Below are positions 7,743 through 14,410 of a stretch of DNA of 26,432 nucleotides, piece after piece. Source of the DNA: Galactobacter sp052108535. GTDB taxonomy: Bacteria > Actinomycetota > Actinomycetes > Actinomycetales > Micrococcaceae. Positions within the stretch are counted from its first letter, which is position 1, and each line of letters opens with the position of its first letter. The position numbers and the translations under genes are program-made. The notes below the pieces were generated by a model. That model was not told where the DNA came from. It saw only the letters and a program-made list of their open reading frames with translations, and did no database searches. The stretch is from NCBI GenBank assembly GCA_052108535.1, contig JBQDZM010000036.1:1-26432 (forward strand). Reading direction: 5' to 3'.

Positions 7743-8738
7743 TCAGACCTCCTTCAGCGGTTTGACGGTCTTGACGTAGATCGCCACGATCACTGCGACC
7801 ACGGCGAAGTTGACCACGGAGAGCGCAGAGGCGATGTCGATGCGCTGGTCCAGCTGCATGGTCTTGAAGATGTAGGTCATCAGGGTGTCCGACTCGTATC
7901 CGGGTAGGTCGCCCGTCATCACCTGCAGGATCGGCAGGTTGTTGAAGACGTTGATGATGTTGATCAGCACCGCCACGGCCAGGGAGTTGCGTAACTGCGG
8001 CAGCACCACGGAGAAATAGGTGCGCCAGCGCCCTGCACCGTCCACGGTCGCGGCCTCCAGGGTCTCCCCCGGCACGGACTGCACGCCGGCCAGCAGCGTG
8101 TATACCGTGAAGGGCAAAGACACGAAGATCGCCACGATCATCGCGGAAATCAACGCGGGTACGGGGCTCTTGGTGAACCCGAAACCGTCTCCGTCCACCA
8201 GGTGAAGCTGCTGCAGGAACTTGTTCAGCACGCCGTAGTTGGGGTCCATGGAGTAGTAGAAGACCGTGGTGGTCATGACCACGGAGGCGGCCCACGGCAC
8301 CACGACTGCCATGCGCACCAGGCGCCTGCCAGGGAAGGGCTTGGAGAGGAACTGGGCCAGCGCCAGCGAGATGACCACGGTGAAGAGGACCACCACCACG
8401 ACCCACACCAGGGAGTTGAGCAGGATCCTCGGCAGGTTCGGGTCCGTGAAGACGTGACCGAAGTTGGAGAAGATCCCCCAGTCTGGCGTCGTGTTGCCCG
8501 GCTCAGCCCACCCCTGGTTCAGCCCGGACATGCCGATCTTTCGCAGGGAGTTGTAGATCATGTAGATGGCAGGGAAGACCACCACGACGAAGATCAGGAT
8601 GATCGCCGGCGTCAGCCAGGGCAGTGCCGCCCCAAAGCCGCCGCCGGTACGGCGCGCCTTGAGGCGCGTTTGTGCCCGACGGCCGGTGGTTGGCTCAGGT
8701 GGTGTGTTCCGCTCAGGTGCGGTGGCCCGCGTACTCAT
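7743..8738 (-). CDS. Carbohydrate ABC transporter permease (MalF type)
   Basis: First inner-membrane subunit, 331 residues. A polar 34-residue leader (MSTRATAPERNTPPEPTTGR and on) precedes the helices. The first helix LPWLTPAIILIFVVVVFPAI and about five further helices are visible. The EAA loop is ETLEAATVDGAGRWRTYFSV followed by VLPQLRNS. Together with the downstream permease it forms the heterodimeric channel for the sugar delivered by the lipoprotein encoded upstream. The ATG at 8738 has GGAAG about 10 nt before it. The gap of 253 bp to the binding-protein gene is large for an operon and holds two hairpins, which may lower permease expression relative to the binding protein. Confidence 0.93.
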   Translation of the reverse strand: MSTRATAPERNTPPEPTTGRRAQTRLKARRTGGGFGAALPWLTPAIILIFVVVVFPAIYMIYNSLRKIGMSGLNQGWAEPGNTTPDWGIFSNFGHVFTDPNLPRILLNSLVWVVVVVLFTVVISLALAQFLSKPFPGRRLVRMAVVVPWAASVVMTTTVFYYSMDPNYGVLNKFLQQLHLVDGDGFGFTKSPVPALISAMIVAIFVSLPFTVYTLLAGVQSVPGETLEAATVDGAGRWRTYFSVVLPQLRNSLAVAVLINIINVFNNLPILQVMTGDLPGYESDTLMTYIFKTMQLDQRIDIASALSVVNFAVVAVIVAIYVKTVKPLKEV

Positions 8739-8887
8739 GCATCACGCTTCCGTGGCTGGACTCGGCAAGGGATCTGGTGTTGTGCGGCGCCGCACCCATC
8801 GGTTGGCGCACGCTACGGCGGGGCCGGGCCACGCGCCGTCGGACATAAGGACCCCCGCGACGCCGCGGCGCGGCCAGGGTATGAGGC

Positions 8888-8927
8888 CTTCCGTCCCGCG
8901 CGGGTTGACCCAGGCGCGGGACGGAGG
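8888..8927 (-). terminator. Intra-operon hairpin upstream of the permease genes
   Basis: TCCGTCCCGCGC (8890-8901) pairs perfectly with GCGCGGGACGGA (8914-8925), with two more pairs outside, around a 12-nt loop. It lies between the binding-protein gene and the permeases. No T-tract follows, so attenuation or protection of the mRNA 3' end are both possible. Confidence 0.5.
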
Positions 8928-8943
8928 CAGTCAGTGGATCCCG

Positions 8944-8982
8944 TAGCGGGCCCTCTCACCATCGAGGGCAGAGGACCCGCTA
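8944..8982 (-). terminator. Second intra-operon hairpin just after the binding-protein gene
   Basis: TAGCGGG-C-CCTCT (8944-8956) pairs with AGAGG-A-CCCGCTA (8970-8982), a 12-bp stem with one C-A mismatch. It starts 9 nt beyond the stop of the solute-binding protein gene. Together with the hairpin at 8888-8927 it could stabilise the 5' message and let only part of the transcription pass on. Confidence 0.5.
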
Positions 8983-8991
8983 GGGCGATCA

Positions 8992-10242
8992 TCAGGACGC
9001 GGCGTCGGCCTTGCCCTGGATTTCCTTGGCGACATCTGCGCCGGAACCGGACTGCAGCTTGCCCATGAGCGACTTGAAGGCGCCGTCGGTGGCGGTCCAA
9101 GCCGGGTTGGTGGTCGGGTAGAACTGCGCGTCAGGCAGCAAGTCCAGGAAGGGCTTGAGCGACTCGTCAGAGGCCATCTTCTCCGAGGCGGACTTGGTGG
9201 TGGGCAAGAAGCCCTCGGTCTCCACGAACTTCTGGTACTGCTCGTCGGAGAAGAAGAAGTCCATGAACTCGGTTACGGCCTTCTGCTTGGCCCCGGACTG
9301 AGAGAAGGAGGCCAGGCGGTCACCGACACCCAGGGTCACGGAGGAGCCGTCCTTGGTGGCCGGCTGCGCGATGCCGTAGTTGAGATCCGGGTTGGCTTCC
9401 TCGATCTCCTTCATGGTCTGCGGCAGGGCGTAGGCGAAGCCCATCTTGCCCTGAACAAAGCCGGACATCATCGGCGTGCGCTGCGTAGAGCCGGGGTTGG
9501 GCTGCGTGGCGCCTTCGTCGATCATCTTCTTCATCTGGTCGAAGGCTTCGACGTTCTTGGGGTCGTCCACGGTGATGTTCTCTTCGTCGCCGAAGGAACC
9601 CCCGTTGCCCACGGCCCAGATCATGGCCTCAGCCTGCGCCTCCTCGGAACCGAGCGGCATGCCGTAGCCCGGATTTCCGGTCTTGTCCTTGATGGCCTTG
9701 GAGGCCGTCAGGAGTTCGTCCCACGTCTTGGGAACGTCCTTGACGCCGGCCTCTTCCATCAGGTCCTTGTTGTAGAACAGGGCGCGGTCGGAGGCGATGA
9801 ACGGCAGGCCGTACTGGGTGCCGCCCACCTTCTCCGCGTCTGCGAAGGAGTCCTGGAAATTCTCGAGGGTCTCCTTGGAGGCAATGTCCTCCGCCTTGGC
9901 GAGGATGCCGTCACCCACGTAGCCGGAGATGGCGCCGCCGTTGTAGATGTCGGGGGCCTTCTTGGACTGGATCTTGGTCTTGAGCACGGTCTCCAGGTTG
10001 TCCCAGGACTGCGTCTCGAGCTTGATCTTGATGTCATCATGTTCGGCTTCGAAGTCCTTGATGATGTCTTCCCACAGCCCCTTGGTCTGCTTCGAATACG
10101 TCGGGACGAGCATCTGCAGTGTGGTGATGCCGTCCTTCGAATCCTCGTCGCTGCTGCCGCCGCCGAAGCCGCAAGAGGTCAGGGTGAGTGCGCCGACCGC
10201 GGCGACAGCCGCGATTCCTGCCCGCCAGCTGAACTTGGTCAT
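8992..10242 (-). CDS. Sugar ABC transporter solute-binding lipoprotein
   Basis: Extracellular lipid-anchored receptor that delivers the sugar to the two permeases. From ATG 10242 the protein has 416 residues. It begins MTKFSWRAGIAAVAAVGALT, then a lipobox LTSC with the lipidated Cys, and a Gly/Ser/Asp-rich linker. Family-1 extracellular solute-binding features follow: the first strand TTLQMLVPTYS, APDIYNGGAISGYVGDGILA, YGLPFIASDRALFYNKDLME and GKMGFAYALPQTMKEIEE. An in-frame ATG at 10377 exists, but it would put 45 charged residues before the signal peptide, so I rejected it. AGAAGG precedes the chosen start. The ligand cannot be read from sequence; N-acetylhexosamine is inferred from the neighbouring enzymes. 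Confidence 0.93.
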   Translation of the reverse strand: MTKFSWRAGIAAVAAVGALTLTSCGFGGGSSDEDSKDGITTLQMLVPTYSKQTKGLWEDIIKDFEAEHDDIKIKLETQSWDNLETVLKTKIQSKKAPDIYNGGAISGYVGDGILAKAEDIASKETLENFQDSFADAEKVGGTQYGLPFIASDRALFYNKDLMEEAGVKDVPKTWDELLTASKAIKDKTGNPGYGMPLGSEEAQAEAMIWAVGNGGSFGDEENITVDDPKNVEAFDQMKKMIDEGATQPNPGSTQRTPMMSGFVQGKMGFAYALPQTMKEIEEANPDLNYGIAQPATKDGSSVTLGVGDRLASFSQSGAKQKAVTEFMDFFFSDEQYQKFVETEGFLPTTKSASEKMASDESLKPFLDLLPDAQFYPTTNPAWTATDGAFKSLMGKLQSGSGADVAKEIQGKADAAS

Positions 10243-10290
10243 GATGCCGCCTTCTTCTCCCCTTGAAGTGGAGGGCCTCCGCGAGTCAGC

Positions 10291-10340
10291 CAACCAAGGG
10301 GATTGCGTGTGAGTGATGTTTTGATCGATAACTCGATCAA
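10291..10340 (-). promoter_or_regulatory. Candidate operator/promoter region of the ABC importer operon
   Basis: A perfect inverted repeat TTGATCGA-TAAC-TCGATCAA occupies 10321-10340, about 80 nt upstream of the lipoprotein start. Between it and the gene lies CAACCAAGGGG (10291-10301), an 11-mer that recurs upstream of the agaS start at 14054-14064. The 8-4-8 palindrome is the size expected for a dimeric repressor site. The DeoR-family protein of this locus is the obvious candidate, but binding is not shown. Nothing else is seen in the 171-bp spacer 10243-10413. Confidence 0.5.
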
Positions 10341-10413
10341 GATCTTTCATGTGCAACCATCTTGAATGGTGATCCATCCCACGTCAAGTGGTGATCGTCA
10401 ACACCTTTGCAGG

Positions 10414-11061
10414 TCAGCTGCCCGCAGCAGTGATCAACACGGCCAGCCTGCCGATCTCCGCACGCATGGCCTCACGCCCGGGGCCAAGGTACTTGCGCGG
10501 ATCCACGAGTCCTGGATCCTGCAACGCCTCACGCACGGGAGCCGTGAACGCCTTGTTCAAATGCGTGGACACGTTGATCTTCACCATGCCTGCCGCAATC
10601 GCCTCACGCAGGTGCTCATCAGCCACCCCCGAGGAACCGTGCAACACCAGCGGCACCGGCACCTGAGCGCGCAGTCGTCCAATCAGGTCCAGATCCAGGC
10701 GGGCAACACGCGAGGTCATGGCATGCGACGATCCCACCGCCACAGCGAGCGCATCGACCCCCGTGTCCGCCACGAAGCGCGCAGCATCCGCGGGGTCGGT
10801 GCGGACACCGGGGGCATGCGCACCGTCCTTGCCGCCCACCTCCCCCAACTCGGCTTCCACATACACGCCCTGGTCGTGAGCCTCGGAGGCGAGTTGCGCC
10901 GTCAAGGCGCGATTCTCGTCGTCGGGCAATTTGGAGGCATCCACCATGACGGAACCGAAACCCAGGCCAAGGGCCTCACGCACCAACGCCGGGTCCTCGG
11001 CATGGTCAAGGTGCAACGCGATCCGGGCCGACGACGCCTCGGCCAAGGCCCGCACGGCCGC
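10414..11061 (-). CDS. Class II ketose-bisphosphate aldolase (KbaY/GatY-like), 5' end lost in gap
   Basis: Zinc aldolase expected to split tagatose-1,6-bisphosphate (or fructose-1,6-bisphosphate) into dihydroxyacetone phosphate and glyceraldehyde-3-phosphate. The visible C-terminal 215 residues contain the catalytic Asp and first zinc His in IALHLDHAEDP, the GFGSVMVDASKLP segment, VYVEAELGEVGGKDG, the second zinc His in AVAVGSSHAM and the third in LVLHGSSGV. The KINVSTHLNKAF phosphate-site region follows. LDHA replaces the common LDHH, but the ligand His is the retained first one. Compared with KbaY, about 60 N-terminal residues are missing. The gene is the distal enzyme of the agaS operon. 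Substrate preference is inferred from context. Confidence 0.88.
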   Translation of the reverse strand, partial: AAVRALAEASSARIALHLDHAEDPALVREALGLGFGSVMVDASKLPDDENRALTAQLASEAHDQGVYVEAELGEVGGKDGAHAPGVRTDPADAARFVADTGVDALAVAVGSSHAMTSRVARLDLDLIGRLRAQVPVPLVLHGSSGVADEHLREAIAAGMVKINVSTHLNKAFTAPVREALQDPGLVDPRKYLGPGREAMRAEIGRLAVLITAAGS

Positions 11062-11161
11062 NNNNNNNNNNNNNNNNNNNNNNNNNNNNNNNNNNNNNNN
11101 NNNNNNNNNNNNNNNNNNNNNNNNNNNNNNNNNNNNNNNNNNNNNNNNNNNNNNNNNNNNN
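11062..11161. other. Assembly gap of 100 N between the aldolase and kinase genes
   Basis: Exactly 100 undetermined bases. Both flanks are coding on the minus strand and by chance stay in one frame at this nominal length. Family lengths imply at least 200 bases are missing: the end of the kinase gene, any spacer and the first ~60 codons of the aldolase gene. Confidence 0.95.
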
Positions 11162-12060
11162 GCCACGGGGGAGAGCACGGCCGACGCCGAACAGGTCACG
11201 GCAGCCACCAGGGCCTGACGCCGCTCGTCGACCGAGGCGGGGGCATGGCCCAATTCATGAGCCATCGACAGCCAACCGGCCACCGCCGCATCCCCAGCTC
11301 CGGTCGGATTCCCGGCGAGCACCCGCGTCAACCGGGCTCCGACCCCACCCCGGTCGGCAGCCGTGTGGTGACTCATCCCGTCCTCACCCCTGGAGAGCAG
11401 GACCCCGCGAGCGCCCAGCTCAAAGAGCCGCGCGAGGCCCCGGTCCGGGTCCGCCTCCCCCGTGGCCTCGGCGAGCTCGTGAACATTGGGTTTGAGCAGA
11501 TCGGCACCGGCCGCGGCCGCCTCGAGGAGGAGGTCACCGGAGGTATCGACGCACACGAAGGCACCGACCTCATGCAGTCGGCTCACCATGCTGCGCAAGG
11601 CATCAGCAGGAGTGTCCGCCGGCCATGATCCACAGATCGCCACCACGGCAGCGGGACCCGCCACCTGCGCCGCCTCCGCCTGCTCAACGGCGGCGGCCAG
11701 CAACGCGTCGTGCTCGTCCGGGGTCAGGGGTGCTGCGACCTCGTTGAGCATGGTCACGCGGCCGCTGTTCTCCACCAGCGCGGTAGAGGTGCGCGTCAGC
11801 GCACCGACCGGCACCCAGCGGGTGGCGACCTGCGGCGCAAGCCGGGACAGGACGTCGGCCACAAGTGTTCCCCGGTCCCCACCCAACGGGCCCACGGCCG
11901 CGACCGGCACCCCACGGGCGGCGAGGACGCGCGCCACGTTGAGGCCCTTGCCGCCCGGACCGGCCACCGGCGGCGCCACCCTGAGGCTCTCGCCGCGCCG
12001 CAGCTGCCCGACGTCCTGGGTCAGGTCCAGCGCGGGCGCCGGGGTCACGGTGATGATCAC
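11162..12060 (-). CDS. PfkB-family sugar-phosphate kinase (tagatose-6-phosphate kinase/1-phosphofructokinase type), 3' end in gap
   Basis: ATP-dependent kinase, most likely phosphorylating tagatose-6-phosphate at C1 for the neighbouring aldolase. The start is GTG at 12060, giving VIITVTPAPALDL, the typical LacC/FruK beginning. The GTGA overlaps the ROK stop by 4 nt, so the two are translationally coupled. PfkB signature 1 reads AGPGGKGLNVARVLAARG, the mid-domain has LLKPNVHELAEATGE, and signature 2 with the catalytic Asp reads LAGNPTGAGDAAVAGWL. The roughly 299 visible residues end at CSASAVLSPV, about 10-15 short of a usual C-terminus. FruK activity cannot be excluded from sequence; the AgaS and KbaY neighbours favour tagatose-6-phosphate. 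Confidence 0.9.
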
Positions 12061-13022
12061 GCCCGTGCCTCCAGTTCTCGCAGCGCGACGAGTCGCGCGC
12101 CGCCCAGGCCCGCGTCTCCCCCGAGGCGTGCCGGCACGATCTCCGGTACCGGCATGAAGCTGAGCCGAGCCGCGAGTGCCGCGCGCAACGGCGTCAGCAG
12201 CGCCTCCCCCGCGCCCGAAAGCCCGCCGCCCACGATCACCCGTTGCGTGCCGAGGAGCCCGATGACCCCGTGCAACGCGAAGGCCAACGCCTCCACGGCC
12301 GCGGACCAGACCTGCTCTGCTGCCTGTTGTGCTGCGGGATCGCCGGCATGCATGGCCCGCACCATGTCCACAGCCCCGTCCACGCGATGTCCCGTTGCCT
12401 CCATATAGGCACGCGCGATCGCAGCCGCCGACGCCACCGTCTCCAGGCAGCCCACGGCGCCACAAGCGCAAGGGCGACCCCCGGGGACCGGGACGTGACC
12501 CAGCTCTCCGGCGCCGGGCACCTCCACCCGTCGGCCACCCACAAACGGCGTCGCAGCGATCCCCGTACCGATCACCATGACCAGGACGCTGTCCGCCCCG
12601 CCCGCACCTGCACCTTGGGCCATCTCCGCCTCAGCAGCCAGCCCAACGTCGTGGCCAAACCCCACGGGCACACCCAGCCGCTCCTCCAAAAGGTCAGGCA
12701 ATCGGGCAGCACGCAGTCCAAGGTTGGCGGCGAAGATCGTGCGGCGGGCCGCGACGTCCACCAACCCTGGACTCAACAAACCTGCGGCGGCGATGGGGGT
12801 TCCTGCGTTTGAGGCTGAGGGGCCGGCGCTGGCGTCGGCGCTGGCGTGGCCGGGGATCAGCTCATCGGCAAGCCGCACCAGTTGCTCCACGAGCTCCCGA
12901 CCCGCTTCATCTCCCGCCACCACGGGGCGACGCAGCACCGGGCCCAGTTCACCGCCGCTAGACACGGCCGCCTTGACGTCGGTGCCGCCGACGTCGAAGA
13001 GCAGCAGCGTCGGGTCAGGCAT
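12057..13022 (-). CDS. ROK-family sugar kinase
   Basis: Cytoplasmic kinase expected to phosphorylate the imported N-acetylhexosamine at C6. The ROK features are complete: phosphate-1 motif LLFDVGGTDVKAAV at the N-terminus, the catalytic Asp in GFGHDVGLAAEAEM, the phosphate-2 stretch VLVMVIGTGIAATPFVGG, PGAGELGHVPV with the conserved Glu/His, and the zinc motif CACGAVGCLE. The protein has 321 residues and no DNA-binding domain, so it is a kinase and not a NagC-like repressor. I chose ATG at 13022 over the GTG at 13028. Either way the gene overlaps the end of agaS (stop at 13015) and is coupled to it. Substrate (GalNAc, GlcNAc or ManNAc) is not decided by sequence. Confidence 0.92.
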   Translation of the reverse strand: MPDPTLLLFDVGGTDVKAAVSSGGELGPVLRRPVVAGDEAGRELVEQLVRLADELIPGHASADASAGPSASNAGTPIAAAGLLSPGLVDVAARRTIFAANLGLRAARLPDLLEERLGVPVGFGHDVGLAAEAEMAQGAGAGGADSVLVMVIGTGIAATPFVGGRRVEVPGAGELGHVPVPGGRPCACGAVGCLETVASAAAIARAYMEATGHRVDGAVDMVRAMHAGDPAAQQAAEQVWSAAVEALAFALHGVIGLLGTQRVIVGGGLSGAGEALLTPLRAALAARLSFMPVPEIVPARLGGDAGLGGARLVALRELEARA

Positions 13023-13938
13023 CCTCACCGTCCAAGATGATGGAACGCGTCAGGTGACGCGGCTCATCCGGGTTGAGCCCGCGGGCCAGCGCCCGGTCCA
13101 GGGTCACCTTGTGCACCCGCGCCAGCTCGGCCAGCGGGTGGACGTCGTGGTCCAGATAGGTGGCTCCGGTGACCTCGACCTCGGAGCGCAGGGTCTCCGG
13201 CCCGTCTCCAATCATCCAGGTGACGCGATGTGGCGCCGCAATGGAGATGGGTCCGTGGCGGTATTCCTTGGCCGGGTAGGACTCCGTCCACCCCTGCACG
13301 GCCTCACGCATTTTGAGAGCGGCCTCGTTGGCCAGCCCGTAGGTCCAGCCGCGGCCAAGGAAGGTGAACTGTTCGGCATCGACGATGGCCTGCGGCGTCT
13401 CCGCAACCACGGCCGCCTCGGCGTCCGCCACCGCAGAACCGAGGTCCACTCCCGAATCCGTGAGCAGCGTTGCCAGCGCCGTGGTGGCGAAGCGGGTCTG
13501 CACCACGGACTGCTCATCCGCGTACGGCAGGCCGATGATGCGATCCGCGATATCCACGATCGGGGTCTCCAGGTCGCCAACGATCGCGACGGTGGGGACC
13601 AGGCCCTTCAGTTCGGAGAGGACCTCCAAGACTTCGGTGGTGGTGCCGGAGCGGCAGATGGCCACAACCCGGTCGTACTGGTCGGCGCGAGCGACGAGGT
13701 TGGACTCGGAGGCAGCGAAAGCATCCGTGACACCCTGGCCGGCCTGCTCGCGTGCCACGGCCCAGGACTGGGCCATGAACCACGAGGTGCCGCAGCCAAA
13801 GACGGCCACGCGCTCACCCTTGGCCGCGATGGGTTCCTCGGCACGGCGGGCCATGGCCTCTTCGATGGCTCGGGTCCAGACCTCGGGCTGAGAACGTAGT
13901 TCCAGCTCCATGTACGTGGGGGCGTCCTGCGTGGTCAT
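13015..13938 (-). CDS. agaS: SIS-domain sugar-phosphate isomerase/deaminase (AgaS-like)
   Basis: Predicted galactosamine-6-phosphate deaminase/isomerase giving tagatose-6-phosphate and ammonia. The 307 residues hold two SIS domains: the first with VAVFGCGTSWFMAQSWA and AICRSGTTTEVLEVL, the second with TFLGRGWTYGLANEAALKMR and the active-site ESYPAKEYRHGP. There is no glutaminase domain, which separates it from GlmS. ATG at 13938 follows GAAAGG. It is the first gene of a minus-strand operon (agaS, ROK kinase, PfkB kinase, aldolase). This set, rather than the protein alone, supports the AgaS assignment; FrlB-like fructosamine-6-phosphate deglycase is the main alternative. Confidence 0.85.
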   Translation of the reverse strand: MTTQDAPTYMELELRSQPEVWTRAIEEAMARRAEEPIAAKGERVAVFGCGTSWFMAQSWAVAREQAGQGVTDAFAASESNLVARADQYDRVVAICRSGTTTEVLEVLSELKGLVPTVAIVGDLETPIVDIADRIIGLPYADEQSVVQTRFATTALATLLTDSGVDLGSAVADAEAAVVAETPQAIVDAEQFTFLGRGWTYGLANEAALKMREAVQGWTESYPAKEYRHGPISIAAPHRVTWMIGDGPETLRSEVEVTGATYLDHDVHPLAELARVHKVTLDRALARGLNPDEPRHLTRSIILDGEDA

Positions 13939-14410
13939 AGTGGGCCTTTCGTTCTTGTCCGTGCCCTACCGTCCCGCTCGGTGTTGATTGCAGCCGGGTC
14001 ACGACGGGGGCGATCGCGGCGGATTCATCGTGTCGATCCGGTCCCCCAGAGGTCAACCAAGGGGGAACGAATCCATGTCAGATGAGCAGACGTGATCGTT
14101 TGGATGGTGCTGCAATCAGTTTTCACCATATTTGGCAAAGATGGAACCCTGCAGGCCGCCCCTTCCGCCATTCCGTCTCCACCACCGTTGCCATGTCATG
14201 ACACCCCGTGGCGCGCCGAACCCTGAGATATCCGCGGATTTACACGGCAATCAGTGCAGGTTGTGCTGTTTATGTTAAAGCTGTTGCATATGATGACCGT
14301 GTTCCGTATGGTAATGCGAGTGGTTGTCACCGATTCGTGACCTCCGATCGCCACGAGGTCACGCACGGAACCACGCAGTACATACACCTGAGTCACCAGT
14401 GAGGACACCC
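13939..14410. promoter_or_regulatory. 472-bp divergent spacer between agaS and the NlpC/P60 gene
   Basis: No gene is visible here. Toward agaS, the 11-mer CAACCAAGGGG (14054-14064) repeats the motif found upstream of the importer operon, and a TGATCG half-site lies at 14093-14098, matching the half-sites of the importer palindrome. TCCCCC (14042-14047) and GGGGGA (14061-14066) can pair around the 11-mer. The stretch 14225-14320 is the least GC-rich of the area and should hold the promoter of the hydrolase gene. Confidence 0.4.
14289..14363 (+). promoter_or_regulatory. Candidate promoter and switch-like leader of the NlpC/P60 gene
   Basis: TATGAT at 14289-14294 is a good -10 box, predicting an untranslated leader of about 110 nt. 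In the leader CGTGACCTC (14336-14344) pairs with GAGGTCACG (14355-14363) around a 10-nt loop. The same GTGAC (14337-14341) can instead pair with GTCAC at 14326-14330 across six bases. The two folds exclude each other. The GTCAC/GTGAC dyad could equally be a protein site in DNA. No match to a named riboswitch was recognised. Confidence 0.35.

Noticed and set aside
10414..12471. A single large kinase-aldolase fusion protein across the N gap
   Set aside because: The continuous frame depends on a placeholder of 100 N. Family lengths show missing ends on both sides, and the first part of the frame (12061-12471) is only the shadow of the ROK kinase gene.
14201..14410. c-di-AMP (ydaO-type) riboswitch before the NlpC/P60 gene
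   Set aside because: Such switches often precede actinobacterial wall hydrolases, and GCCGAACCC occurs at about 14216. The other conserved blocks (a GGGGGACC-like core and the long closing helices) could not be found, and the candidate -10 box lies downstream of that motif.
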